A stretch of 64,000 nt of DNA from UBA7803 sp034522075 (GCA_034522075.1 JAXHLO010000025.1:102737-166736), one strand, 5' to 3'. Shown: positions 16,259-25,261, counted from the first letter of the stretch. Numbers and translations are program-made. Notes: a model not told the origin generated them from the letters alone.

Positions 16259-16460
16259 ATGAACATGATCCATCCGCATCGAAACGAAGGCAATGGTGAA
16301 CGGGCCGTGGTGTTGCACGGCCTGCCTTACGCGGATACCCGGCACCTGCCGCCCGATTGGCTGGAGCTCTGGGTGGCGGTGCGCTTCACGCTGTCCGGCG
16401 CGGTGACTCTGGCGCTGCTGATCCTCGCCATCAACGCGGCACTCGCAGTGTTGCAGCCGG
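16259..16460 (+). pseudogene. Hybrid remnant: methyltransferase C-terminal piece fused in frame to MAPEG C-terminal piece
   Basis: From ATG 16259 the frame reads GERAVVLHGLPYADTRHLPP and on to LELWVA, a diverged copy of the methyltransferase segment at 9.05-9.17 kb (23 of 28 residues identical). It then switches without a break to VAVRFTLSGAVTLALLILA and INAALAVL, a copy of the MAPEG C-terminus at 13.04-13.12 kb (24 of 27 residues identical, about 86 percent of bases, differences mostly at third codon positions). The switch point is the shared Val-Ala (GTGGC). Downstream the frame runs antisense into the monooxygenase gene. It appears to be the scar of a deletion between two formerly separate genes. 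Confidence 0.7.
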
Positions 16461-16490
16461 GTTTACGTTCCGGCAGCCGGAAAACCTGGT

Positions 16491-18035
16491 TCAGGCCGTC
16501 GCTGTTCTGCGCTTGTGTCGAGTGTTACTGCGACGTTCGCCATCATAGAGAAACTCCGGCCCGTCCAGGTCGGTGGCCGGGATCTCCTCGCGCTCGCGCC
16601 AGTAGTCCTGATTGTGCCGCCACTCGGGCTTCGAGCCGCGCCGCGGCAAGCGGTCGAGATCGCGCATCAGGTAGTTGGGATTGAAGTTGTCCTCCTCGAT
16701 CCAGGGCAGAATCTCCATGTCCTGGTCTTCATCGCGCAGCGCCACTTCGACCTGCCTGGCGCCGATCTCGTCCATGTGATTGAGCAGGTTGCAGACGAAG
16801 TCGCCCAGCAGATCCACACGCAACGTCCAACTGGCGCGGAAGTAGCCGAACACCCAGACCAGGTTGGGGACGCCGGTGAACATCATGCCGCGGTAGTTAA
16901 CCGTGTCATGCCAGTCGACGGGCTCGCCGTCGACATGGAACGGAATGTCTCCCATCACCGACAGCCGGAAGCCGGTGGCGGCGACGATGATATCCGCCTC
17001 GATTTCCTCCCCTGATGCCGTACGCACACCATTTTCGGTGAACGTCTCCAGCGTATCCGTCACTACAGAAACCTGGCCTTGTGCCGCGGCTTTGAAGACG
17101 TCGCCTTCCGGACAGAATGCCAGACGCTGCTGCCACACACGGTATTTCGGCGTGAAGTGCGGCTCGAACTCGAAGTCCTCACCAGCGTACTGACGAATCA
17201 GCGCCTTGAGTTCTTCGAAGACCACGTCGGGCTCGGTTTTGCAGCGCTCCGTCAGGAGGTTCTGATCGTGCATGATCTGCGCGCGCACCACTCGGTGAAC
17301 TGTGGGCTCGTCGATGCCGATCTCGCGCAGCCTGTCGGCCAGTTCGTTGCGGTTCTCGCTGCAGAAGAAGTAAGTCGGCGAACGCTGCAGCATGGTGACG
17401 TGAGCAGCTTTTTCAGCGAAGGCCGGGATCACCGTGGCCGCCGTGGCGCCGGAGCCGATCACCAGCACCCGCTTGTTCGCATAGTCGATGTCCGGGTCCC
17501 AGAGCTGGGCATGCACGAACCGGCCGCGGTATCTGTCCATGCCCGGCCAATCGGGCACGTAGGGTTTCTCGTGGTCGTAGTAGCCCTGACACATCCACAG
17601 AAAGTTGCAGGTGAACGTCAATTCCGCATCGTCGGCAAGCCGGGTTGCCTCGACATACCAGAGGTTTTCCTCCCTGGAGAAACTGCAGCACGTGATACGG
17701 TGGCCATAGCGGATATGGCGATCGATACCGTTCTCCTCGATCACCTCGCCCATGTACTTGAGAATCTCCTCGCCGCTGGCGACCGGCGGCCCAACCCAGG
17801 GCTTGAAGCGGTAGCCGAAGGTATACAGGTCGGAGTCCGAACGCACACCCGGGTATTTGTGGGTCTCCCACGTGCCGCCGAAAGTGTCCTTCATCTCCAG
17901 GATCACATAGCTCTTGTCCGGGCACTGCCGCTGCAGGTGATAAGCGGACCCGATACCTGAAATACCGGCACCGACGATCAGGACGTCGACGTGGGTCGAG
18001 CTGTCTTCGTGGGTTTGTACTTGTGCCACGGGCAC
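16491..18035 (-). CDS. Flavin-containing monooxygenase, Baeyer-Villiger type
   Basis: A 514-residue FAD/NADPH enzyme. The FAD fold GAGISGIGSAYHL is near residue 22, then FGGTWETHKYPGVRSDSD around 50-67 as in Baeyer-Villiger monooxygenases. A fingerprint close to FxGxxxHxxxW(P/D) occurs as YRGRFVHAQLWD near 168, followed by the NADPH fold VIGSGATAATV. VAATGFRLSVMGDIPF near 350 is the usual ATG-containing C-terminal motif. It inserts oxygen next to ketones, or oxidises N/S atoms, and could act after P450 oxidation of hydrocarbons. ATG 18035 is preceded by AAGGAGGGTG. Its 3' end faces the hybrid remnant. Confidence 0.9.
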   Translation of the reverse strand: MPVAQVQTHEDSSTHVDVLIVGAGISGIGSAYHLQRQCPDKSYVILEMKDTFGGTWETHKYPGVRSDSDLYTFGYRFKPWVGPPVASGEEILKYMGEVIEENGIDRHIRYGHRITCCSFSREENLWYVEATRLADDAELTFTCNFLWMCQGYYDHEKPYVPDWPGMDRYRGRFVHAQLWDPDIDYANKRVLVIGSGATAATVIPAFAEKAAHVTMLQRSPTYFFCSENRNELADRLREIGIDEPTVHRVVRAQIMHDQNLLTERCKTEPDVVFEELKALIRQYAGEDFEFEPHFTPKYRVWQQRLAFCPEGDVFKAAAQGQVSVVTDTLETFTENGVRTASGEEIEADIIVAATGFRLSVMGDIPFHVDGEPVDWHDTVNYRGMMFTGVPNLVWVFGYFRASWTLRVDLLGDFVCNLLNHMDEIGARQVEVALRDEDQDMEILPWIEEDNFNPNYLMRDLDRLPRRGSKPEWRHNQDYWREREEIPATDLDGPEFLYDGERRSNTRHKRRTATA

Positions 18036-18199
18036 CCTCCTTCCGCTGAATATGCCCCCAACCTAGGCCGACCAGGGCGCCGGCTCTATCCGGGATTCTA
18101 CGGAGGCCGCGGCGGCGCACAAGTGCGGGCGTGGTACGATCCAACAAGACCCCTGGGAAAGCGCCTGGGGCCAGGGGGTACTGAATCCAGGGGGGAGCC

Positions 18200-19655
18200 A
18201 TGCACGATCTGATCATCCGCAACGCCACCATTGTCGACGGAACCGGGACGCCCGGGTTCTGCGGCGACGTCGTGGTCGACGGCGGCCGAATCGCAGCCGT
18301 GACAAGCGCCAACGAAAGCACCGGCAAAGCGCGCCGGGTCGTGGCAGCCCAGGGCGACCTGCTCACCCCCGGCTTCGTCGATATCCACACCCATTACGAC
18401 GGGCAGGTGTGCTGGGACAAGCAGGTCACCCCGAGCAGCTGGCATGGCGTCACCTCCATCGTCATGGGCAACTGCGGCGTAGGCTTCGCACCGGTCCGGC
18501 CGGGCAGCGAGAACGAGCTGGTGGCGCTCATGGAAAGCGTGGAGGATATTCCCGGCACTGCACTGCACGAAGGCATCCCCTGGGGCTGGGAGAGCTTCGA
18601 AGACTATCTCGACAGCATCGATACGCCCTATACCGTGGACGTCGGCACCCAGGTGCCTCATGTCGCCATCCGGCATTATGTGATGGGTGAGCGGTGCTAC
18701 GACGACGCCACCCCGGAAGACATGGAAGCGATGCGGGCCATCACCCGGCGGGCTCTCGAAGCCGGCGCACTGGGCTTCTCTACTTCGCGCTTCTACGGCC
18801 ATCTGGACAAGGCCGGCAACCTGGTTCCCGGCACCCGCGCCAGCGCCGCCGAGATGAAAGCCATCGGCGCCGCATTCGCAGGTCTCGGCCGCGGCACCAT
18901 GGAGTTCGTCTCCGACTCGCTCTCCGACCCGGAAGAGCTGGCCTGGATCGAGCACATTGCGCGCACCACCAACTGCACGATCACCCCGCTGGTGACCGCC
19001 GGCCCGGCACCGATCTGGGCGCTGGCAGAAAAGCTGCATGAGGAAGGTTTCAAACTGCGACCCCAGGTAGGTGCCCGCCCGGCCTCCATACTCATGACCC
19101 TGGACGGCACCATCAATCCCATGCGTCAGTTTCCGGCGTACCGGGAAATTCACGAGCTGCCGCTGGAACAACGCCGCGCACGGTTGAAAGATCCGGCCTT
19201 CCGGGCGCGCGTGCTGGCCGACGAACCGATGCTGCCAGCCAACCAGGATGCCGTGCGGTTTCGGGCTCTCCGACGGCGGCGCCCATTGCGGCGTGCTGGT
19301 CGACGCCAGCGTGCCCACCTACATGCTGAGCTACTTCACCCGGGACCGCGTGCGCGGGCCCAGGCTGCCGCTGGAATTCGTGGTGCACAAGCTCACCCGC
19401 GACTCGGCGGAAGTCTACGGTCTGCGCGACCGCGGCGTCATCGCGCCGGGATATATGGCGGACCTGAACCTGATCGACTATGACGTCCTCAAGCTGCACC
19501 AGCCGGAGATGGTCTACGATCTGCCTGCCGGCGGAAAGCGGCTGGTGCAGAAGGCCGACGGTTATCGGCTGACCATCAAAGCCGGCGTGGTTACGTTCGA
19601 GAACGGCACCCCTACCGGCGCACTGCCGGGCAGACTGCTGCGGGGCCACGCCTGA
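18200..19655 (+). pseudogene. N-acyl-D-amino-acid deacylase (D-aminoacylase family), broken by internal deletion and frame change
   Basis: The amidohydrolase begins at ATG 18200 with MHDLIIRNATIVDGTGTPG. It carries the metal site GFVDIHTHYDGQVCWD, then MGNCGVGFAPVRPG and GALGFSTSRFYGH, all typical of the family. After PAFRARVLADEP (about residue 342) the frame becomes nonsense at 19250, while one frame over the true C-terminus resumes abruptly as FGLSDGGAHCGVLVDASVP and continues to the stop at 19655. Relatives are about 570 residues and have some 70-80 residues between these points, including a conserved tract that is absent here. The enzyme is therefore most likely inactive. The start is preceded by CAGGGGGGAG. 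Confidence 0.75.
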
Positions 19656-19788
19656 AACGAGCTGCGCTTTCGATCGTCATGACCTGCACTACCGTCACCA
19701 TATCATCACAGTATTGTCAGAAAAGATTAACGTCCGCCGCGTAGCTTGACTCCCGCTTCTTGTTCGACAAACCAAATCGGGAGGGCTG

Positions 19789-21681
19789 ATGACTAACGGC
19801 AGATTTTTCTGGGTGCTGCTGGCGGGTATGCTGACGCTGGCTGGCTGTGAAGACGGTGACGACGGCGCCGCAGGTGCTGCTGGCCCGGAGGGCCCGGCCG
19901 GACCCTCTGGCCCGGCCGGTGAAAATGCCACGGATCGAACCATTGCCCTGACCTTCCTCGGCCGCGGCAGCAATCCCGACACCGAATTCGACGAGAGCGC
20001 GGCGGAAATCGCGGCCTACGATCCCAACACCCAGCGGCTGTTCGTGGTAAACGCCCAATCCGGCACGGTGGACATCTTCTCCCTGGCGGCGCCTGCCGCG
20101 CCGACCTTCGACTCCACACTGGACGTGGCCGGTGACGTGGCGGCCAATGTCGCAGCCGTTGCTTCAGTAGACGATCTAGGCGCCGCCAACAGCGTCGACG
20201 TGCACCCGGCGAGCGACACCATTGCCGTAGCCATCGAAGCCGACCCCAAACAGCAACCGGGCTACGTGGCATTTTATCAGGCCAGCGACGGCACGTTTCT
20301 GTCGGCCGTGCAGGCGGGGGCCCTGCCGGATATGTTGACTTTCACCGCGGATGGCAGCCGGGTCGTAGTCGCCAACGAGGGCGAGCCCAACGGCGCCTAC
20401 GACGACGACCCGGAAGGCAGCATCAGCATCATCGACGTCTCCGGCGGGGCCAGCACGGTGACCGATGCCGATGTCGGCACGGCCGACTTCACTGCCTTCA
20501 ACGGTCAGGATCTCGGCGACGTGCGCATCTTCGGACCCAGTGCCACAGTGGCCCAGGACCTTGAGCCGGAGTACGTGTCCCTCGACCCGGATGCCACCAC
20601 AGCCTATGTGGCGCTGCAGGAAAACAACGCCATCGCCGTAGTAGACCTGGCAACAGCTACCGTCACGGACATCTGGTCTCTGGGTTTCAAGGATCATCGT
20701 TTGCCGCGCAATGCACTGGACGCTGCCGACCGAGACGATGCGATCAACATTCGCAACTGGCCGGTTTTCGGCATGTTCATGCCGGACGCCATCGCCGCTT
20801 ACGAGTTCAACGGCCAGACGTATCTCGTCACGGCCAACGAGGGCGATGCCCGTGAGTACTTCGACGAAAGCATCACCACACAAGCCGCCTGTGACGCAGC
20901 AGGCGGTTTCGACTTCGATGACGACGACGGCTGCCTGATCTTCATCGACGAGTTTGACATCGAAGATCTGCTCGATACTGGCTCCGTCATCGATCTACCG
21001 GATGCGGACGTCGCGTCCTATCTTGTGGATGCAGACTTCGATGGTGACGTCGACGAAGACGATCTGAACACCGATGCCTCTCTCGCCCGGTTCGCGGTCA
21101 CCACCACGAACGGCGAGACCGCCGGCTGCGATATTACCGACGGGCAGGCTTTCGCCAACGGCACGGCCACTTGTCTATTCGAGGCGCTGTACGGATTCGG
21201 CGGTCGCTCCTTCTCGATATTCAATGCCGATACCCGGCAGCGGGTATTCGACTCCGGCGGCGACTTCGAGACGATCACTGCCGAGCGCCTCGGCGCTGAC
21301 TTCAACTCGGACAACGACGAGGTGGGCGGCGACTCGCGCAGCGACGCCAAAGGCCCCGAGCCGGAAGCCGTGACGCTGGCACGGATCGACGGCCGCACCT
21401 ACGCATTCATCGGCCTGGAGCGGGTGGGCGGAATCTTAGTCTATGACGTGTCGGTGCCGGAGGATGCGAGCTTCGTGCAATACATCACCTCCCGTGATTT
21501 CACAGTGGTCGACGACGACCAATTGGAGGCCACGTTCCAGGACAATGACCTGGGCCCGGAGTCGATCACGTTCATCGCCGAAGAAGACAGCCCCAACGGC
21601 GAAGCTCTGATCGTCGTGGCCCACGAGGTCAGCGGCACCTTAGCTACCTTTCAGGTGAACGCCATAGAGATCTCGCAGTAA
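19789..21681 (+). CDS. Choice-of-anchor-I-type beta-propeller lipoprotein with collagen-like spacer
   Basis: A 630-residue lipoprotein. Residues 1-20 are a signal with lipobox TLAGC (Cys20). A short collagen-like Gly-X-Y run, GAAGPEGPAGPSGPAG, follows at about 27-42. The rest is a propeller-like domain with LFVVNAQSGTVDIFSL, RVVVANEGEPNGAYDDDP, YVALQENNAIAVVDLA, LVTANEGDAREYFDES and GPEPEAVTLARIDGRTYAF, matching the choice-of-anchor I/esterase-like phytase-like surface proteins. It is very acidic (repeated Asp), suggesting calcium binding or a marine origin. GGGAGGG precedes the ATG. A hydrolytic role (phosphatase) is possible but unproven. Confidence 0.85.
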   Translation: MTNGRFFWVLLAGMLTLAGCEDGDDGAAGAAGPEGPAGPSGPAGENATDRTIALTFLGRGSNPDTEFDESAAEIAAYDPNTQRLFVVNAQSGTVDIFSLAAPAAPTFDSTLDVAGDVAANVAAVASVDDLGAANSVDVHPASDTIAVAIEADPKQQPGYVAFYQASDGTFLSAVQAGALPDMLTFTADGSRVVVANEGEPNGAYDDDPEGSISIIDVSGGASTVTDADVGTADFTAFNGQDLGDVRIFGPSATVAQDLEPEYVSLDPDATTAYVALQENNAIAVVDLATATVTDIWSLGFKDHRLPRNALDAADRDDAINIRNWPVFGMFMPDAIAAYEFNGQTYLVTANEGDAREYFDESITTQAACDAAGGFDFDDDDGCLIFIDEFDIEDLLDTGSVIDLPDADVASYLVDADFDGDVDEDDLNTDASLARFAVTTTNGETAGCDITDGQAFANGTATCLFEALYGFGGRSFSIFNADTRQRVFDSGGDFETITAERLGADFNSDNDEVGGDSRSDAKGPEPEAVTLARIDGRTYAFIGLERVGGILVYDVSVPEDASFVQYITSRDFTVVDDDQLEATFQDNDLGPESITFIAEEDSPNGEALIVVAHEVSGTLATFQVNAIEISQ

Positions 21682-21708
21682 CGGTCATTCGCCGTAGAAC
21701 ATGAGGCT

Positions 21709-22359
21709 CTACTTGCAGGCCTTGAAACGCAGACGCGTGTAGTCGGCTGTCCAGGTTCCATCTTCGGCGCAAAGCGCTGGCCTGACACGGTTACGGACGT
21801 CTTCGAGATAGGCCTGCCTCTCGGCAACCGGAAGCACGGCGGCAAAGGTTCCGGCAAACGTTTCCAGAAAGCCCAGGATATCGCCCGGCAGCCGTGTCGG
21901 GCGGGGAATGACCTCGATGTAGTCAACGCGGAAACCGGCACGGGTCAGGCGTTCCTCGTACTCCTGCGCCGTCGGAAAATACCAGGGACTTGCCGCACCT
22001 CCATCGTACCCGCGCGTATCGAGCTCACTCACCAGAGCGTCATGAATCGTCTCGATGTTTTTGTGACCGCCGCATTCGGCAACGAACCGCCCGCCAGGCT
22101 TGAGCGCAGCAGAAACCTTCTCAATGACCCGATCAGCATCCTTGATCCAGTGGAGAACAGCATTGCTGAACACGGCATCGAACTCCGCGTGAAAATCCAT
22201 CTGGGCGGCATCTGTCAGGCTGACGTTCAGGCCGGACTTCCGGGCTGCATCCACGAGGTCCGGAGGCGGGTCGAGCAGCTCGACTACCGGCATCCCCAGA
22301 TCGCTGACGAACCGGGCATTACGATCATAGGCCTCGGCGTTCCAGGTCTGACTAGCCAT
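21709..22359 (-). CDS. Class I SAM methyltransferase lacking motif I (probably defective)
   Basis: A 216-residue protein with family features after the N-terminus: FDAVFSNAVLHWIKDADRVI (motif IV and following), KPGGRFVAECGGHKNI, and a trans-aconitate-methyltransferase-like C-terminus (TAQEYEERLTRAGF). The expected glycine-rich SAM-binding motif (DLGCGxG) and the acidic loop are absent. Residues of about 20-45 go directly from VSDLGMPVVELLDP to PDLVDAARKSGLNV, whereas relatives have around 30-35 residues in between. The reading frame is preserved, so this is an in-frame deletion of about 100 bases. SAM binding is unlikely, though a role as a non-catalytic protein cannot be ruled out. Confidence 0.7.
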   Translation of the reverse strand: MASQTWNAEAYDRNARFVSDLGMPVVELLDPPPDLVDAARKSGLNVSLTDAAQMDFHAEFDAVFSNAVLHWIKDADRVIEKVSAALKPGGRFVAECGGHKNIETIHDALVSELDTRGYDGGAASPWYFPTAQEYEERLTRAGFRVDYIEVIPRPTRLPGDILGFLETFAGTFAAVLPVAERQAYLEDVRNRVRPALCAEDGTWTADYTRLRFKACK

Positions 22360-22419
22360 TGATCTGTAGCCTGTATCGCCTTCGCCCGGTGCCGGGAGGC
22401 GCGCAGCGAATGCTGCCGC

Positions 22420-23607
22420 TCATGGCTTGCCGACCGCCTGAACCAGGGCCTCGAGGAAGGCGTCCTGCAGCGTCCAGTCGGCATCCCGGCTGGCGTGCGG
22501 GCGGGCGCTGTGCAGGGCGATCACCACCTCATGCCGCGGATCGATATAGATGCTCTGGCCAAAAATGCCGCTCGCCTCGAAAGCTCCGTTGTCGTTCAGC
22601 CACCAGAAGTAGCCGTAGCCAGCGAAGCCCTTCGATGGGCTTGTGGATTCGCTCATCCACCCTTCGGGCAGGATCCGTGTGCCGTCCGGCAGCACGCCCC
22701 CGCTGAGGGCGAACATTCCCAGCCGCCCGTAGTCGCGCAGCGTTGCACTGATGCAGCAGCCGCCGAACTCGCCGCCTCCGGGCTCGGTGAGCTGCCAGTA
22801 AGCGTCGGCCTCCATGCCGAAGGGCTGCCAGATCTTCTCCGCAAGGTAGGTCGAGAGATTGTTGCCGATAGCTGAGCGCAACAGCGTGCCGGCCAGATTC
22901 GTTTCTGCGGTGTTGTAATTGAACACCTCGCCGGGCTCGGCTGTCCGAGGTTTGTCGCCCAGATAGTCGTAAAGGCTCAGGGTATCGTAGGTCGCCTGAG
23001 CGACGTCGGATTCCGGGTCTGCATAGTCCTCGTTCCAGGCCACCCCGGAGGCCATCTGCAGAAGGTCGCGGATGCTCGCCTGAGCGTAGGCCGAATCCGC
23101 CAGACGCGGCAGATAGTCCGTCACCTTCTCCTCCACGCTGTCGATGTAACCCTCGTGGATGGCTGCACCGAAGAGCATGGCCACTACGGACTTGGCAACC
23201 GAGAAGGATATCCACCGGGTATTTTCGTCATTGCCCAGGGTGTAGCGCTCGTAGACGATACGGCCGTCGTGGATCACCAGCAGTCCAACGGCCCGCTGGC
23301 GCTGCACATATTCGTCGACGGTCATGACGGCGCCGTCATGCATGAACTCCACGCCGCCGAGGTTCATCTCCGCGCGGGGCAGCTGCAGTACGTTACCCCC
23401 GGCACGTATGGTCCGGACCGGCGCGAGCCGGTCGATATTGCGGAACCCGGCGAGTTGCTCGCGGCCCTCCCAGAACAGCGCGGAGGTGTCCTGAGGCGGC
23501 ATGTATTCCCCGTCGGAGGCGGGGTCCAGTGAAGTGTCGTCTGCAGCTGCGGCGGCTGCGGCGAGGCACAGGAACGTGAACAACTTGATATCTGGGCACC
23601 GCCGCAT
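22420..23607 (-). CDS. Serine hydrolase of the class C beta-lactamase/esterase fold
   Basis: A secreted protein of about 395 residues; from ATG 23607 the start MRRCPDIKLFTFLCLAAAAAA is a signal peptide. The catalytic SxxK is SVAK with Ser136 and Lys139 (FSVAKSVVAMLFG). The second motif is NYNTAET with Tyr231, and the GYGYFWWLND stretch lies near the third motif. This fold includes beta-lactamases, D-ala-D-ala peptidases and esterases such as those acting on 6-aminohexanoate dimers. Nothing in the sequence points specifically to beta-lactam hydrolysis; a secreted esterase or amidase is more likely. The upstream ATG at 23625 adds six residues and is less favoured. Confidence 0.86.
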   Translation of the reverse strand: MRRCPDIKLFTFLCLAAAAAAADDTSLDPASDGEYMPPQDTSALFWEGREQLAGFRNIDRLAPVRTIRAGGNVLQLPRAEMNLGGVEFMHDGAVMTVDEYVQRQRAVGLLVIHDGRIVYERYTLGNDENTRWISFSVAKSVVAMLFGAAIHEGYIDSVEEKVTDYLPRLADSAYAQASIRDLLQMASGVAWNEDYADPESDVAQATYDTLSLYDYLGDKPRTAEPGEVFNYNTAETNLAGTLLRSAIGNNLSTYLAEKIWQPFGMEADAYWQLTEPGGGEFGGCCISATLRDYGRLGMFALSGGVLPDGTRILPEGWMSESTSPSKGFAGYGYFWWLNDNGAFEASGIFGQSIYIDPRHEVVIALHSARPHASRDADWTLQDAFLEALVQAVGKP

Positions 23608-23716
23608 GTCTTTCCATCCTGGCAAGGAAATTTGCCGGAATCATATCCTGAAACGGCAGCGCGTTGTGGTCCTCGCGGGAGCGGTTCGACGTTCGACCGC
23701 GAAGGGCCCGCTCTGC

Positions 23717-23746
23717 CCGCTATCTGGCGCTATCCGCCGCTAACTG
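23717..23746. repeat. Three imperfect 10-base tandem repeats between divergent genes
   Basis: CCGCTATCTG, GCGCTATCCG and CCGCTAACTG follow one another exactly with a ten-base period, one helical turn, in the spacer between the serine hydrolase and the hypothetical lipoprotein. Such phased repeats could bind a regulator cooperatively; chance is possible. Confidence 0.3.
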
Positions 23747-23806
23747 TCGTCGCAGAGCTGCATCCGGCAGGTCATCATCTTTCCCGGACAAAACGGGAGC
23801 GGGAAG

Positions 23807-25123
23807 ATGACAATGAGAATCGGCAACTGTATTCGCAGCGTCGGGGTTGTGCTGCTGAGCTGGATAGCTGAGGGCTGTGGCGGCGCCCCGGAGATCACCG
23901 GTACCTGGGAAATCGACCGCCAGACCATGCGCGACCAGCTGCAGGCGCAGGCGGCAGATGCGCAGGACCCCATGCTGGCCGGCATGGCCCGTATGGCACT
24001 GGGCATGATAGACGACATGACCTGGACCGCGAGCCTGAATTCGGACGGCTCGCTGCTGCTCACCATCCTCGAGCGCGGCTATGACCTGGAAACCGACGGA
24101 ACCTGGCAGGAAGCCGACGGCATACTGACGCTGACCTACCTGGACGAGGGAAATCGGCAGCAGACGATGACCGGCCGCCTGCAAAGTGGCCGGCTGCATA
24201 TGGCGCCGGAGAACCCCGGCCAGCCGGGCCTGGTGCTCATGCGGACGGGCGCACCCGCCGCGGTTGCCGCTGCCGAGCCGCCCCCGCCTATGGGTCCGCT
24301 GCGTAGTGATTGTCCACCCACGCTTACCGGCGAGTCGCGCGCCGAAGGGGCCCCCGTGGACGACATCGTAGGTCTCAGACCGCGTCAGCCGTTCGCTGAC
24401 GTGTTGGGGCTGCTGGAATGCCGCGACGACATCCGGATAATCCAGACGGCACCGCTATGGAGCGCCGGTGACAATTTCGGGATTCCTACGCGGCAACTGC
24501 TGCGGGCCTCGGACGGTGTGCCGTGCAGCGACCGGGAAGCCGCCCGACGGGGCCACTGTGATACCGGCGGCGGCCGCTTTGCTCCCCTGAAGGACATCAG
24601 CCGCGAATACATCGTGGCATTCACCGGTATGCCGGATCAGGAGATCGCCCGGGTGATCTGGCGCCGCGACCGCTACACGGCTGACGACTCACAGGGACTC
24701 ACGCTGCTCGCCGAAGCGCTGAACGGGAAATACGGCGCACCGCAACTCCAGGCGACCGGCAGTCATCTGCGCCTCAACCACACGCGAGCCGGTGCCACCA
24801 GCCTGGTATGGCTATACGGCCGTGACGGGGTCCCCGTGTATCCGCCGGCCAGCCAGTTCAGCACGATGGCCATGAACTGGGAAAGCTGCGCCAACGGGCC
24901 GCAGCCGGTCTTCACCGCCTCGCATTCGTGGAACTCGGGATGCAACCTCACCATCCGCGCCGAGCTGCTGCCGCATCCCGACAACAGCGTGCTGGCCGCC
25001 GAGTTGAACATCGTGGTGATGAATCAGCGCGACCTCTACCACGGGGCCAGACAGTTCGAGACTGCGTTGCGTCTCGTCTCCGAGGAGGCCCTGCGAAAAC
25101 GAGGCACAAGCGCGGAGCTGTGA
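23807..25123 (+). CDS. Hypothetical secreted protein (438 aa), lipocalin-like start
   Basis: A 438-residue protein that begins with an export signal ending near AEGCGG, which is close to but not an ideal lipobox. An N-terminal domain (ITGTWEIDRQTMRDQLQ, SDGSLLLTILERGYDLE, DGTWQEADGILTLTYLDE) looks like a small beta-barrel that tests substrate or stress. A proline-rich linker near 140-160 leads to a second domain with six cysteines (RSDCPP, ECRDDI, VPCSDREAARRGHCD, ESCANG, SGCNL). Two ATG codons at 23807 and 23813 are both usable. I do not recognise a characterised family. It is divergent from the serine hydrolase. Confidence 0.65.
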   Translation: MTMRIGNCIRSVGVVLLSWIAEGCGGAPEITGTWEIDRQTMRDQLQAQAADAQDPMLAGMARMALGMIDDMTWTASLNSDGSLLLTILERGYDLETDGTWQEADGILTLTYLDEGNRQQTMTGRLQSGRLHMAPENPGQPGLVLMRTGAPAAVAAAEPPPPMGPLRSDCPPTLTGESRAEGAPVDDIVGLRPRQPFADVLGLLECRDDIRIIQTAPLWSAGDNFGIPTRQLLRASDGVPCSDREAARRGHCDTGGGRFAPLKDISREYIVAFTGMPDQEIARVIWRRDRYTADDSQGLTLLAEALNGKYGAPQLQATGSHLRLNHTRAGATSLVWLYGRDGVPVYPPASQFSTMAMNWESCANGPQPVFTASHSWNSGCNLTIRAELLPHPDNSVLAAELNIVVMNQRDLYHGARQFETALRLVSEEALRKRGTSAEL

Positions 25124-25126
25124 CCG

Positions 25127-25258
25127 TCAGGCATTGCTGGAGAGAAACATCAGCATCAACTGCTCAATGGTCCGGGCGAAATCGGGAAGCATCAGCAGGG
25201 CCGCCACCCAGATGACGGTAACACCGGCACAGAGCAGCAAGTAGTTGCGGATGGTCAT
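25127..25258 (-). CDS. 43-residue single-span membrane protein
   Basis: ATG at 25258 follows the stop of the upstream gene (25262) by only three bases, so translation is probably coupled. The protein MTIRNYLLLCAGVTVIWVA then continues with ALLMLPDFARTIEQLMLMFL, giving one membrane helix and an amphipathic tail. It is too short for family assignment. Its placement suggests a partner subunit of the anchored protein encoded just upstream. Confidence 0.5.
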   Translation of the reverse strand: MTIRNYLLLCAGVTVIWVAALLMLPDFARTIEQLMLMFLSSNA

Positions 25259-25261
25259 GAT

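Noticed and set aside
18150..18177. Inverted repeat CCCCTGG...CCAGGGG upstream of the deacylase
   Set aside because: Lies in a very G/C-rich stretch where such pairing is likely by chance, with no clear promoter context.
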